Shown here: positions 40,340-49,230 of the stretch, piece by piece | How positions within the stretch are numbered: the stretch's first letter is position 1 | Layout of the letters: each line of letters starts with the position of its first letter | DNA from: an uncultured Bacteroidales bacterium | GTDB lineage: Bacteria; Bacteroidota; Bacteroidia; Bacteroidales; Bacteroidaceae | Assembly (NCBI GenBank): GCA_945836755.1 | Contig: CAMAMB010000010.1 | Span: forward strand, 1-56,137 | Length of the DNA stretch: 56,137 bases | Direction of reading: 5' to 3' | Notes under the pieces: generated by a model | Databases searched by the model: none | Told to the model about the DNA's origin: nothing | What the model saw: only the letters and a program-made list of their open reading frames with translations | Translations under genes and position numbers: made by a program

Positions 40340-43180
40340 ATGAACAACGCCATAGAAGTCACCGGCGCCAAGGTCAACAACCTGAAAAACGTCAGCGTGA
40401 CCATTCCCCGCAACCGCTTTGTCGTCATCACCGGCCTCTCCGGCTCCGGCAAGAGTTCGCTGGCCTTCGACACCCTCTACGCCGAAGGCCAGCGCCGTTA
40501 CGTGGAGAGCCTCTCGGCTTACGCCCGCCAGTTTCTCGGTCGCATGCACAAGCCCGAGGTTGACACCATCAAGGGCCTGCCTCCCGCCATCGCCATCGAG
40601 CAGAAGGTGGTGAGCCGCAACCCTCGCTCGACGGTGGGCACGAGCACCGAGATTTACGAGTATCTACGGCTGCTCTTCGCCCGCATAGGCCACACCTTCT
40701 CGCCCATATCGGGCCGCGAAGTGAGGCGCCATAGCGTGGCCGACATCACGGCGTGCGCCCTGAGCTACAGCCGTGGCACGCGCTTCACCGTGCTGGCCCC
40801 CATGCGCGTCAGGCAGGGCCGCAGCCTGCGCCAGCAGTTGGAGGTAGACCTCAGCCAGGGCCTCACACGCTTAGATGTAGACGGCGAGATGGTGCGCATA
40901 GAAGACGTGCTCGACAGCCTGCCCGAGGCGGCCTCCACCTACCTGCTCATCGACCGCCTCAGCGTCGACGACGACAAGGACACCCTCGCACGCCTGGCCG
41001 ACTCCATCGAGACGGCGCTTTACGAGGGCGACGGCGAATGTCTCCTGCGCTTCTACCCGGCCAAGATACTCCACAGTTTCAGCACACGCTTCGAGGAAGA
41101 CGGCATGACCTTTGCCGAGCCCGACGAACACCTCTTCTCCTTCAACAACCCCATCGGCGCCTGCCCCCGCTGCGAGGGCTTCGGCCGCGTGATGGGCATC
41201 GACGAGCAGCTCGTGGTGCCCGACACGAGCAAGAGCGTCTACGACGGAGCCGTCATATGCTGGCGGGGCGAGAAGATGGGGCTCTGGCGCGAGGAATTCC
41301 TGCGCCGCGTCGCCCACAAAGATTTCAACATCTTCGCCCCCTACTACGAGCTGACACGCCGAGAGAAGGACATGCTCTGGCACGGCGACGCCGAAGAACG
41401 CGCACGCCCCGAGGAGGAACAGGTAAGCATCGACGCCTTCTTCCGAATGCTCGAGCGCAACCAGTATAAGATACAGTATCGCGTCATGCTGGCCCGCTAC
41501 CGCGGCCGCACCGTCTGCCCCGACTGCCACGGCAGCAGGCTGCGACCCGAAGCGGAATACATCAAGGTGGGAGGGCGCTCCATCACCGACCTCGTGCGGC
41601 TGCCTGTGAGCGAACTGCGGCGCTTCTTCGACGAGCTGCGGCTCAGCGACCATGACGCCGCAGTGGCCAAGCGACTGCTCCGCGAAATCACCTCGCGCCT
41701 CCGCTTTCTCGACGAGGTGGGCCTCGGCTACCTCTGTCTCGACCGCCTCTCCAACTCTCTCTCGGGCGGCGAGAGCCAGCGCATCAACCTGGCCACGTCG
41801 CTCGGCTCCTCGCTGGTGGGCTCGCTCTACATTCTCGACGAGCCCAGCATAGGGCTCCATCCCCGCGACACGCAGCGCCTCATCGGCGTGCTCAAGGCCC
41901 TGCGCGACCTTGGCAATACGGTGGTGGTCGTCGAACACGACGAGGAAATCATGCGTGCGGCCGACTACCTCATTGACATGGGGCCCGAGGCCGGGCGCTT
42001 GGGCGGAGAAGTGGTCTACCAGGGCGAAGTCGACACGGCCCACCTGCCACCACTCCCTCAAGGGCAGTCGCGCTACGCCTCACATACACTCAACTATCTC
42101 TGCGGCCTCGAACAGATACCCCTGCCGCCGTCGCGGCGCTGCTGGAACCGCTACATCAGGGTGCGCGGCGCAAGGGCCAACAATCTCAAAGGCATCGACG
42201 TCGACTTCCCCCTCAACGTCATGACCGTCGTCACCGGTGTCAGCGGCTCCGGAAAGTCGACCCTCGTGCGCGACATACTCTACCGGGGCCTCAAGCGCCT
42301 CAAGGACGAGGCTTGCGAGCGGCCGGGCGAGTTCATAGCCATGGAGGGCGACACAGAGGCCGTCTGCGCCGTCGACTTCATCGACCAAAACCCCATCGGG
42401 CGCAGCTCGCGCTCCAACCCCGTGACTTACGTCAAGGCGTGGGACGAGATACGCAAACTCCTGGCCGACCAGCCCTTGGCGCGGCAGATGGACATGACGC
42501 CGGCCTTCTTCTCCTTCAACACCGACGGCGGCCGCTGCGAGGAGTGCAAGGGTGAAGGCACAGTGAAGGTGGCCATGCAATTCATGGCCGACCTCGTGCT
42601 CGAGTGTGAGGCCTGCGGCGGCCATCGCTTCAAGAAGGAAGTGCTCGAGGTGAGGTATGAAGGCATGAACGTCGACGACCTCCTCGACATGACCATCAAC
42701 CGCGCCATCGAGTTCTTCACCGCCCACTCGCAGCCGCGCATCGTGGCCCGCCTCAAGCCCCTCCGCGACGTGGGCTTGGGCTATATCAAGCTCGGCCAGT
42801 CGGCTTCCACCCTCTCGGGCGGCGAGAACCAGCGCGTCAAGCTGGCTTACTACCTCAGCGTAGAGCGTGCGCAGCCCACTCTCTTCATTTTCGACGAGCC
42901 CACCACGGGGCTCCACTTCCACGACATCGGTTGCCTGCTCCGCGCCTTCCAGGCGCTGATTGACCGCGGCCATTCCATCGTCATCATCGAGCACAACATG
43001 GAGGTCATCCGTGCGGCCGACCATCTCATCGACCTTGGTCCGGAGGGCGGACGTGCGGGAGGCCGGCTCGTGGCCTGCGGCACACCCGAGGAGGTGGCTG
43101 CCAAGGGCGAGGGTCATACGGCCCGCTATCTGCGCCAGGCTCTGAAGCCGCGCGCCGGTGGCATCACGGTTGAGGGCTGA
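40340..43180 (+). CDS. uvrA: UvrABC system protein A (excinuclease ATPase subunit)
   Basis: UvrA recognises DNA damage and loads UvrB in nucleotide excision repair. The 946-aa product has two ABC modules: Walker A GLSGSGKSSL (32-41) and GVSGSGKSTL (near 633), and signatures LSGGESQRI (near 474) and LSGGENQRVKLA (near 825). Zinc-type cysteine clusters are CPRCEGFG, CPDCHGSR, CEECKGEG and CEACGG. The start MNNAIEVTGAKVNNLKNVSV is typical. The second module ends VKLAYYLSVERAQPTLFIFDEPTTGLHFHDI, a little different from classical UvrA. Bacteroidetes often carry two uvrA paralogues, and this could be either. Confidence 0.93.
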   Translation: MNNAIEVTGAKVNNLKNVSVTIPRNRFVVITGLSGSGKSSLAFDTLYAEGQRRYVESLSAYARQFLGRMHKPEVDTIKGLPPAIAIEQKVVSRNPRSTVGTSTEIYEYLRLLFARIGHTFSPISGREVRRHSVADITACALSYSRGTRFTVLAPMRVRQGRSLRQQLEVDLSQGLTRLDVDGEMVRIEDVLDSLPEAASTYLLIDRLSVDDDKDTLARLADSIETALYEGDGECLLRFYPAKILHSFSTRFEEDGMTFAEPDEHLFSFNNPIGACPRCEGFGRVMGIDEQLVVPDTSKSVYDGAVICWRGEKMGLWREEFLRRVAHKDFNIFAPYYELTRREKDMLWHGDAEERARPEEEQVSIDAFFRMLERNQYKIQYRVMLARYRGRTVCPDCHGSRLRPEAEYIKVGGRSITDLVRLPVSELRRFFDELRLSDHDAAVAKRLLREITSRLRFLDEVGLGYLCLDRLSNSLSGGESQRINLATSLGSSLVGSLYILDEPSIGLHPRDTQRLIGVLKALRDLGNTVVVVEHDEEIMRAADYLIDMGPEAGRLGGEVVYQGEVDTAHLPPLPQGQSRYASHTLNYLCGLEQIPLPPSRRCWNRYIRVRGARANNLKGIDVDFPLNVMTVVTGVSGSGKSTLVRDILYRGLKRLKDEACERPGEFIAMEGDTEAVCAVDFIDQNPIGRSSRSNPVTYVKAWDEIRKLLADQPLARQMDMTPAFFSFNTDGGRCEECKGEGTVKVAMQFMADLVLECEACGGHRFKKEVLEVRYEGMNVDDLLDMTINRAIEFFTAHSQPRIVARLKPLRDVGLGYIKLGQSASTLSGGENQRVKLAYYLSVERAQPTLFIFDEPTTGLHFHDIGCLLRAFQALIDRGHSIVIIEHNMEVIRAADHLIDLGPEGGRAGGRLVACGTPEEVAAKGEGHTARYLRQALKPRAGGITVEG

Positions 43181-43210
43181 CCCTTTCGGCTGCCCCGCCT
43201 CTCTACGTGC

Positions 43211-43244
43211 AAGACCCGCCGCAGTTGTCGCTGTGGCGGGCCTT
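43211..43244. terminator. Bidirectional terminator, uvrA/nucleoside kinase
   Basis: AAGACCCGCCGCAG (43211-43224) pairs with 43231-43244 in a 14-position stem with one mismatch and one G-T pair and a 6-nt loop. It lies between the convergent stops at 43180 and 43265. Confidence 0.8.
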
Positions 43245-43264
43245 GTGTGTGGAGGTGGCGGGGC

Positions 43265-44926
43265 TCAGTACTTGAACGAGCTGCCCCCGAGAAACTCGCG
43301 CAGCAGCGAGGTGGGCGGGAGGCCGCGTGTAGAGATGGGCTTGACGTAGCTGAGGAACTTGCGCAGGCGGTAGGCTTCCGAGTACTCGGGGGCGTTCTCC
43401 GGCACTTCTTCCAGCAGGGGCAGGGCCTGTTCGCGCAGGGCGGCGAGCTCGAAGAGCAGGGCCGTGTTGACCATGACGTCGGCATTTTCCTGGAAGGGGA
43501 ATATCCAGCGCTCTTCGCCGCGTCTGACGCTGGGCCACTGGGCGATGGTCTCGCGGGCAGAGCGTCCGCGATATTTGTAGTCGCGCACGATGCGGCGCAG
43601 CAGGCGGTTGTCGGTGGTCGGTATGTAGTTGTGGTCGTCGAGCAGGAGGGTGGTGAGGGCCGAGGCATAGATTTTAAATTTGTGGGCGTCGTCCACTCCC
43701 TCTGTGAGCACGGGGTTGAGGGCGTGTATGCCCTCGAGAATGAGCACGTCGTTGGGGGCGAGCTTCAGCCGGCGCCCGCTGGCCACCCGCATTCCTGTTC
43801 CGAAGTCGTAGCGTGGGGGTTGCACTTCTTCGCCGGCTATGAGGGCGTTGAGCTGCTCGGTGAGCAGGGGTATGTGCATGGCGTCGATATGTTCGAAGTC
43901 GTACTCGCCGTTTTCGTCGCGCGGTGTCTCGGTGCGGTTGACAAAGTAGTCGTCGGTCGAGATGGGCACGGGCCTGATGCCGCAGGCGGCGAGCTGCACG
44001 CTGAGGCGCTTGGCGAAGGTGGTCTTACCGCTCGACGAAGGCCCGGCTATGAGCACGACCTTCACCTCCGGCTTCTCGGCTATGCGGTCGGCTATGGCGG
44101 CTATGCGCTTCTCTTGCAGGGCTTCGCTCACATTGATGAGCTCGTTGGTGTGTCCCTTGTCGCAGGCGCTGTTCAGGTCGCCCACGGTGCTGATGGTGAG
44201 TATGCGGTTGTGGTTGTGCTGCTCGCGAAACACGCCAAACATCTTCGGCTGATCCACCATGGGGCGCAGCCTGTCGGGGTGCTTGGGGTCGGGTATGCGC
44301 AGCAGCAGGCCGTCGCCGTAGGGCACGAGGTCGAAGAGGGTGAGCTGCGAGGTGCGTATCAGGAGCGAGCCGTAGAAGTAGTCGGCCGTATCGTCGAGGG
44401 TGTAGTAGGTGGTGTAGAGCGAGCCGAGGCTTTCGAGCAGCTTCACCTTACTGTGCAGGCCGTCGCTGCGGAAGCGCTCGATGGCCTGTTCCGTAGGGCA
44501 GGTGATGCGGTGGAAGGGGAGGTCGGCCGCCACTATCTGTCCCATTCTCTCTTTCAGGGCCTCTACCATGGCGGGCGTCACTCCGCCCTCTACGAGCAGC
44601 TGGCAGTAGTAGCCGTTAGACACCGGTGTGTCTATGCGGAGGCTTGCCGAGGGGTAGAGGTCGCGCACGGCTTTGTAGAGCACGAAGAAGAGGGAGCGCG
44701 TGTAGGTGCGCAGGCCCGACGAGGAGGTGATGTCGAGAAACTCGATGTCTTTGTCCATGAAGAGCATGAAGTGCAGGCCCTCTACCTTGTGGTTGACCTT
44801 GGCGCTGGTAGGGCCATAAGGCATCTGCAAGTCGAGCAGTTCGTACACTTCCTCTAACGTGTAGCCCATGGGTACACGGTGCGAGCGCCCGGTGTTGGCG
44901 CAGCGGATGGTGATATTCTTTCCCAT
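43265..44926 (-). CDS. Nucleoside kinase with TGS and ThrRS-like N-terminal domains
   Basis: The 553-aa fusion has an N-terminal TGS-like domain (1-65), a middle region resembling the second additional domain of threonyl-tRNA synthetase (about 70-240), and a C-terminal uridine-kinase/phosphoribulokinase domain. Its P-loop AGPSSSGKTTFAKRLS lies near 292-307 and is followed by PISTDDYFVNR and ILEGIHALNP. This architecture is conserved in Bacteroidetes and other anaerobes. The kinase probably phosphorylates uridine, cytidine or a related nucleoside; the role of the tRNA-synthetase-like part is unclear. It starts 41 bp after the dgt stop and shares its promoter. Confidence 0.9.
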   Translation of the reverse strand: MGKNITIRCANTGRSHRVPMGYTLEEVYELLDLQMPYGPTSAKVNHKVEGLHFMLFMDKDIEFLDITSSSGLRTYTRSLFFVLYKAVRDLYPSASLRIDTPVSNGYYCQLLVEGGVTPAMVEALKERMGQIVAADLPFHRITCPTEQAIERFRSDGLHSKVKLLESLGSLYTTYYTLDDTADYFYGSLLIRTSQLTLFDLVPYGDGLLLRIPDPKHPDRLRPMVDQPKMFGVFREQHNHNRILTISTVGDLNSACDKGHTNELINVSEALQEKRIAAIADRIAEKPEVKVVLIAGPSSSGKTTFAKRLSVQLAACGIRPVPISTDDYFVNRTETPRDENGEYDFEHIDAMHIPLLTEQLNALIAGEEVQPPRYDFGTGMRVASGRRLKLAPNDVLILEGIHALNPVLTEGVDDAHKFKIYASALTTLLLDDHNYIPTTDNRLLRRIVRDYKYRGRSARETIAQWPSVRRGEERWIFPFQENADVMVNTALLFELAALREQALPLLEEVPENAPEYSEAYRLRKFLSYVKPISTRGLPPTSLLREFLGGSSFKY

Positions 44927-44967
44927 AATGTGAGAGGTAGAAGGCTGGGAGTGGCCGCGCTGCCGGC

Positions 44968-46323
44968 TCAGACGGAGGGCAGGGAGTGGCCGTTGATTTT
45001 GCGGTAGAGGTCGAGGGCATAGATGTCGGTCATGCCCGAGAGGAAGTCGAGCACAGCCATGAGCCTGTGGCCCATGCGTTCGGCCCTTACTTCATATTGT
45101 GGGGGCACCTGTGCCAGGAGCAGCTGCGAGTAGGCCTTGTCGGGGTGGGTCACGGCGTCGGTCATGAGCTCGAGCAGGGTGTAGATGATGCGGTAACCGG
45201 CGAGGTCGACGTTCGTCACCTCCTTGCAGCGGTAGATGCGGGCGGCGGCCACCTCTTCGCAGCGGTGGTAGGCGCTGTGGAGCAGGGGCGGCAGGTGGTC
45301 TATGAGCGAGCCGGTGAACGTGCCGTCGAGTATCTGCTGCTCGTGGTCGACGAAGAGGCGCACGCAGGCCCGCTCCAAGGCGTTAATCACACACGAGCGG
45401 TAGTAAACAATGCGGTCGTCGGGGTCGGTGTCGCTGCCGTAGGCGTCGGCCAGGCTCTGCTGCTCTTCGGGGGCGAAGAAGCCCAGCAGCAGCTCGGTAG
45501 TCTCGGCGGTCGAGAGCAGGCGCAGCTTATGGGCGTCTTCTATGTCCATGATCTCGTAGCAGATGTCGTCGGCGGCCTCCACGAGGTAGACCAGCGGGTG
45601 GCGGGCGTAGCGCGGCGAGTGGCCCTCAGCCTGCTCCAGACACTTGATGCCCAGCTCGGCGGCTATGGTGAGATAGGCGCCGCGCTCGCCCTCGAAGTAG
45701 CCGAATTTGGGGCGGCGCAGGGCGTGGTCGCTGCCCATGGGGTATTTCACGATGGAGGCCAGTGTGGAGTAGGTCATGACGAAGCCGCCCTGGCGTCGGC
45801 CCTGGAAGTGGTGGGTCAAGAGGCGGAAGGTGTTGGCGTTGCCGTCGAAGCGGGTCATGTCGGTCCACTCGGCCTCGCTCAGCTGGCGGCCGTCGCCACT
45901 CACGAGGCTCTCGAAGCGGCGGCCGGTCCCCTCGCTGAAGAAGGTGCGTATGGCACGCTCGCCGCTATGGCCGAAGGGCGGATTGCCCATGTCGTGGGCC
46001 AGACAGGCGGCGCTCACTATGGGGCCCATGGCGCTGAGCAGGGCCTCGTCCAACTCGGGATGCAGGCGCTGCAACTCTCGCGCCACGTCTGTGCCTAACG
46101 AGCGGCCCACGCTCGACACTTCGAGGCTGTGGGTCAGACGGTTGTGCACGAAGATGCTCCCGGGCAGCGGAAACACCTGGGTCTTGTTCTGCAGGCGCCG
46201 GAAGGCGGAAGAGAAGATGAGGCGGTCGAAGTCGCGCTGAAACTCCGTGCGGCTTTCTTCGCGGGGCTTGGGGCTGTCCTCCTTGCCGTAGCGCTTAGAG
46301 GAGATGAGGCTGGTCCATTTCAT
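44968..46323 (-). CDS. dgt: Deoxyguanosinetriphosphate triphosphohydrolase (HD domain)
   Basis: This enzyme cleaves dGTP (or other dNTPs) to the nucleoside and triphosphate. The 451-aa product has the HD metal site: HNRLTHSLEVSSVGRSLG, then LAHDMGNPPFGHSGE (HD near 106-107), with further residues around YLVEAADDICYEIMDIEDA. The N-terminus MKWTSLISSKRYG followed by RTEFQRDFDRLIFSSAFRRLQNKTQVFPL is the family pattern. The promoter element ends only 5 bp before the ATG, so the mRNA may be leaderless. The nucleoside kinase follows, suggesting a nucleotide-pool operon. Confidence 0.93.
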   Translation of the reverse strand: MKWTSLISSKRYGKEDSPKPREESRTEFQRDFDRLIFSSAFRRLQNKTQVFPLPGSIFVHNRLTHSLEVSSVGRSLGTDVARELQRLHPELDEALLSAMGPIVSAACLAHDMGNPPFGHSGERAIRTFFSEGTGRRFESLVSGDGRQLSEAEWTDMTRFDGNANTFRLLTHHFQGRRQGGFVMTYSTLASIVKYPMGSDHALRRPKFGYFEGERGAYLTIAAELGIKCLEQAEGHSPRYARHPLVYLVEAADDICYEIMDIEDAHKLRLLSTAETTELLLGFFAPEEQQSLADAYGSDTDPDDRIVYYRSCVINALERACVRLFVDHEQQILDGTFTGSLIDHLPPLLHSAYHRCEEVAAARIYRCKEVTNVDLAGYRIIYTLLELMTDAVTHPDKAYSQLLLAQVPPQYEVRAERMGHRLMAVLDFLSGMTDIYALDLYRKINGHSLPSV

Positions 46324-46328
46324 AGCGA

Positions 46329-46336
46329 CAAAAGTA
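46329..46336 (-). promoter_or_regulatory. Promoter -7 element of dgt, predicted leaderless
   Basis: On the minus strand this reads TACTTTTG and ends 5 bp before the ATG at 46323. With the usual -7 spacing, transcription would begin at or within a few bases of the A of the start codon. Confidence 0.5.
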
Positions 46337-46439
46337 GGCATTTTCGGCCACAACGCGCTGCCTCCCACCGCTTTGTTGGGGGCTGCGCCGCCGATTTAGG
46401 GCAAAAAAGGGGGCATTCCGTGCATTCTTTCCCTGCTCC

Positions 46440-46740
46440 GGGCCACCGTCGCGCCGCCTCCGGGCCGTGGAGAAGAAGCTCCGGGCCCTCACACAAAGGC
46501 TTCACGCTCTCACGCTGAGGCTTCGCACCGTTGTGCCAAGGCTTCGCGCCGTTTCCGGAAGCCTCCGCGCGAGTAAAATCTGCCCCAATGTCAGGTGGCA
46601 TTGGGCCGAATGCTACCTTGCATCCGCCCGAAAGCAAGGTGACATCCGCCCCAATGTTACTCTCGCGGAGGCTTCCAAGCACGGCCGGACGCCTTGCCGA
46701 CACGGCCCGGAGCTTCTACTCCACGGCGCGAAGCCTTTGC
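46440..46740. repeat. Degenerate 21/22-bp periodic region, large imperfect inverted repeat
   Basis: CCGGGCC- and GGCTTC-type units recur at about 20-22 bp steps through most of the 580-bp gap 46324-46903. The outer arms 46464-46487 (GCCGTGGAGAAGAAGC plus TCCGGGCC) and 46704-46727 are inverted copies with one mismatch in 24. They enclose the 150-bp element copy 2. The whole could extrude a large cruciform or form a long RNA hairpin. I see no gene here. Confidence 0.65.
46557..46706 (+). repeat. Structured 150-bp intergenic element, copy 2
   Basis: It aligns without gaps with 19092-19241. The terminal inverted repeats 46557-46579 (GGAAGCCTCCGCG start) and 46654-46676 match at 21 of 23 positions. 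The inner hairpin AGGTGGCAT (46593-46601) with ATGCTACCT (46610-46618) keeps pairing as RNA through a G-U, where copy 1 has a T-A pair. CCCAATG/CATTGGG (46584-46605) is an alternative stem. Both copies end with ACGCCTTGCCGACACGGC. Confidence 0.8.
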
Positions 46741-46873
46741 GCCACGGCGACGGCCCTTCCGCCACCTCGCTCATAGCCTCCGCAAGCGGCTGTGCGGCGC
46801 CCCCACGACGCCTCTGCGGGCCGCGACGAGCAGGAATGCGGGCCAAACCGACCGCCGTTTGCCGCAAAAGAGG

Positions 46874-46881
46874 TACTTTTG
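46874..46881 (+). promoter_or_regulatory. Promoter -7 element of the dut operon
   Basis: TACTTTTG followed by C matches TAnnTTTG, 23 bp before the dut ATG. Confidence 0.65.
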
Positions 46882-46903
46882 CGCTCAGCAAACAACCACC
46901 ACT

Positions 46904-47338
46904 ATGAAAATACCCCTCGTCAGCACCTCACGCCATCCACTGCCGGCCTACGCCACCCCCTACAGCGCCGGAGTAGACCTGCGCGCCAATCTCGAAGAGC
47001 CCGTCACCCTCGCCCCCCTGGAGCGACGCCTCATACCCACCGGACTGCGCATCGCCCTGCCCCGCGGTTACGAGGCACAGGTGCGCCCACGCTCCGGACT
47101 GGCCCTCAAACACGGCATCACCGTGCTCAACGCCCCGGGCACCATCGACGCCGACTATCGCGGCGAGGTGGGAGTGGTGCTTGTCAACCTCTCGGCCGAG
47201 CCCTTCACCATCAACGACGGCGAACGCATCGCCCAGATGGTCATTGCACGCCACGAACAAGCCGAATGGGACGAGGTGGAAAGCCTCGACGCCACCAGCC
47301 GCGGTGAAGGCGGCTTCGGCCACTCGGGACGCCTCTGA
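46904..47338 (+). CDS. dut: dUTP diphosphatase
   Basis: This trimeric enzyme hydrolyses dUTP to dUMP, keeping uracil out of DNA and feeding dTMP synthesis. The 144-aa product shows all five motifs: YSAGVDLRA (1), RPRSGLA (2), [13 protein letters not shown] (3, catalytic Asp), RIAQMVI (4) and GEGGFGHSG (5). The start at 46904 is 23 bp after the promoter. The in-frame extension upstream crosses the repeat region and was rejected. It heads the dut-TPR-DUF4292-EnvC cluster. Confidence 0.96.
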   Translation: MKIPLVSTSRHPLPAYATPYSAGVDLRANLEEPVTLAPLERRLIPTGLRIALPRGYEAQVRPRSGLALKHGITVLNAPGTIDADYRGEVGVVLVNLSAEPFTINDGERIAQMVIARHEQAEWDEVESLDATSRGEGGFGHSGRL

Positions 47339-47386
47339 CCCGCAAGCCCACACCCGCCCCTCCTGACCCTCTGCCTCGCTCCACCC

Positions 47387-49195
47387 ATGCTCACCCTGCT
47401 CCGCCACATACTCAGCCTCGCCGCCGCCCTGCTCCTGCTGACCGCCTGCCACAGCGCAGGCCGAGCCGCCATGGGCCGAAGGGTCACAAAGGCAGAGATA
47501 CAGGTGGACGAGCCCACGCTCAGAAAGCCCAACCCCTTTCAGCGCACACGGCGCTTCAACGAGCTCTTCCTCGAAGCCCTCAGACAGAAGGAGCAAGACC
47601 ACCTCGACGCCGCCTACGAGCTGCTCGAAGCAGCCCTCGACATACACCCCGACGCCTCGGAAGCCCTCTACGAGCTGGGCACCATCAAGCTCGGAGCCAC
47701 CAGCTACAGCGACACCCTCTCTAAATCGCAGGGATACGCCATGCTACAACGGGCCGCAGAGCTCGAGCCCGACAACCTCTACTACAAAGAGGTATGGGCG
47801 GCCTTCTTAGCCAATAGCGCTCAGTTCAGAGAGGCCATACGCCTCTACGAAGACATAGCCGAGGCCGAGCCCAACGCCGAAAACCTCAGCACCCTCGTAT
47901 GGCTCTACCGCGAAAGCGGCGACTACGCAGGCGTCATACGCAGCATCGAGCGCATCGAACAGATCGAAGGACGCAGCGAGCAGCTCAGCATAGAGAAGTT
48001 TCACACCTTCATCGCCATGAAGGACACCGAACGCGCCTACCGCACCATCGAGGAACTCTGTGCAGAGTTTCCCCTCGACCTGCGCTTCCGCGTGCTCCTC
48101 GGCGACCTCTACGACCGCTACGGCTACCACGAGCAAGCCCTGCGCACCTACCTCGACGTGCTCACCGCAGAGCCAGAAAACAGCTACGCACAGCTCTCCC
48201 TCTTAGCCTACTACAAGGCTGCCGACGCAGACTCGCTCTACCTCGACCTGCTACACCGCGTCGTGCTCAATCCCAAGACGCAAGGCAGCGCACGCAACGA
48301 GGCCCTCAGAAGCTACATAGCCGACAACCTGGCCACACACGCCGACAGCACACCCGTCATCGACCTGCTCAACAGGGCCACCGCCATGCAGGCCTGCGCA
48401 CCGGAGGTCAGAACCATGAAGTGTGTATACTACATGGAGCGACACCTGCCCAAAGACTCGCTCCGCTCGGCCTGCCGGCAGGTGCTGAGCGTGGAGCCCG
48501 ACAACGAAGTGGCCCTCAACCTGCTGCTGGCCGACGCCGTCGAACGCAACGACCACAACGAGGGACTCAGACTCTGTAAGGAAGGACGCCTCTACTACCC
48601 GCGCAAAACCATATACTACTACTACGAGGGCTACCAGCTCTTCCGCATGAACCGAAACGCCGAAGCCATCAGCCTGCTCGAAAACGGCATCACACGCATA
48701 GACCCCCGGGAAGACCCGGAGACACTCTCTGAGTTCTACGCCCTGCTCGGCGATATCTACCACGACGAACGACACGACGACTACGCCTTCGGAGCCTTCG
48801 AAGAAGCCCTCAAACATAACCCCGACAACGCCGTCTGCCTCAACAACTATGCCTACTACCTCTCACTCGCAGGCAAAGACCTCGACAAGGCACAGAAACT
48901 CTCAAGGCGAGCCGTCGACTCAGAGCCCAACGTGGCCTCTTACCTCGACACCTACGCCTGGATACTCTACCTCAAGAGAGAATACACCGAGGCACGCACC
49001 TACATCGACCTCGCCATACAGAAAATGGACGCTGCCGACGACCCCGTGACCTACTACGACCACGCTGGCGACATCTACTACCACAACGGACTGCGCGCCG
49101 AAGCACTCGACTTCTGGAAAAAAGCACTCACCCACGCCACCGATAAAGCCAAACGACGGACACTGCGCACAAAGGTGGCACGACGACGGCCCTGA
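47387..49195 (+). CDS. Tetratricopeptide-repeat lipoprotein
   Basis: The 602-aa product has a lipoprotein signal (lipobox LTAC, Cys at 21) and then about ten or more TPR-like helix pairs from residue 55 to the end, for example LDAAYELLEAALDIHPDASEALYELG and FGAFEEALKHNPDNAVCLNNYAYYLSL. TPR proteins act as scaffolds; this one should sit in the periplasm or on the outer membrane. Its conserved neighbours (DUF4292 lipoprotein and EnvC-like protein) suggest a shared role in envelope assembly or division. It begins 48 bp after dut. Confidence 0.9.
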   Translation: MLTLLRHILSLAAALLLLTACHSAGRAAMGRRVTKAEIQVDEPTLRKPNPFQRTRRFNELFLEALRQKEQDHLDAAYELLEAALDIHPDASEALYELGTIKLGATSYSDTLSKSQGYAMLQRAAELEPDNLYYKEVWAAFLANSAQFREAIRLYEDIAEAEPNAENLSTLVWLYRESGDYAGVIRSIERIEQIEGRSEQLSIEKFHTFIAMKDTERAYRTIEELCAEFPLDLRFRVLLGDLYDRYGYHEQALRTYLDVLTAEPENSYAQLSLLAYYKAADADSLYLDLLHRVVLNPKTQGSARNEALRSYIADNLATHADSTPVIDLLNRATAMQACAPEVRTMKCVYYMERHLPKDSLRSACRQVLSVEPDNEVALNLLLADAVERNDHNEGLRLCKEGRLYYPRKTIYYYYEGYQLFRMNRNAEAISLLENGITRIDPREDPETLSEFYALLGDIYHDERHDDYAFGAFEEALKHNPDNAVCLNNYAYYLSLAGKDLDKAQKLSRRAVDSEPNVASYLDTYAWILYLKREYTEARTYIDLAIQKMDAADDPVTYYDHAGDIYYHNGLRAEALDFWKKALTHATDKAKRRTLRTKVARRRP

Positions 49196-49230
49196 CACTC
49201 CCCACCTCACACCCGCTCAACCTCCCACTC

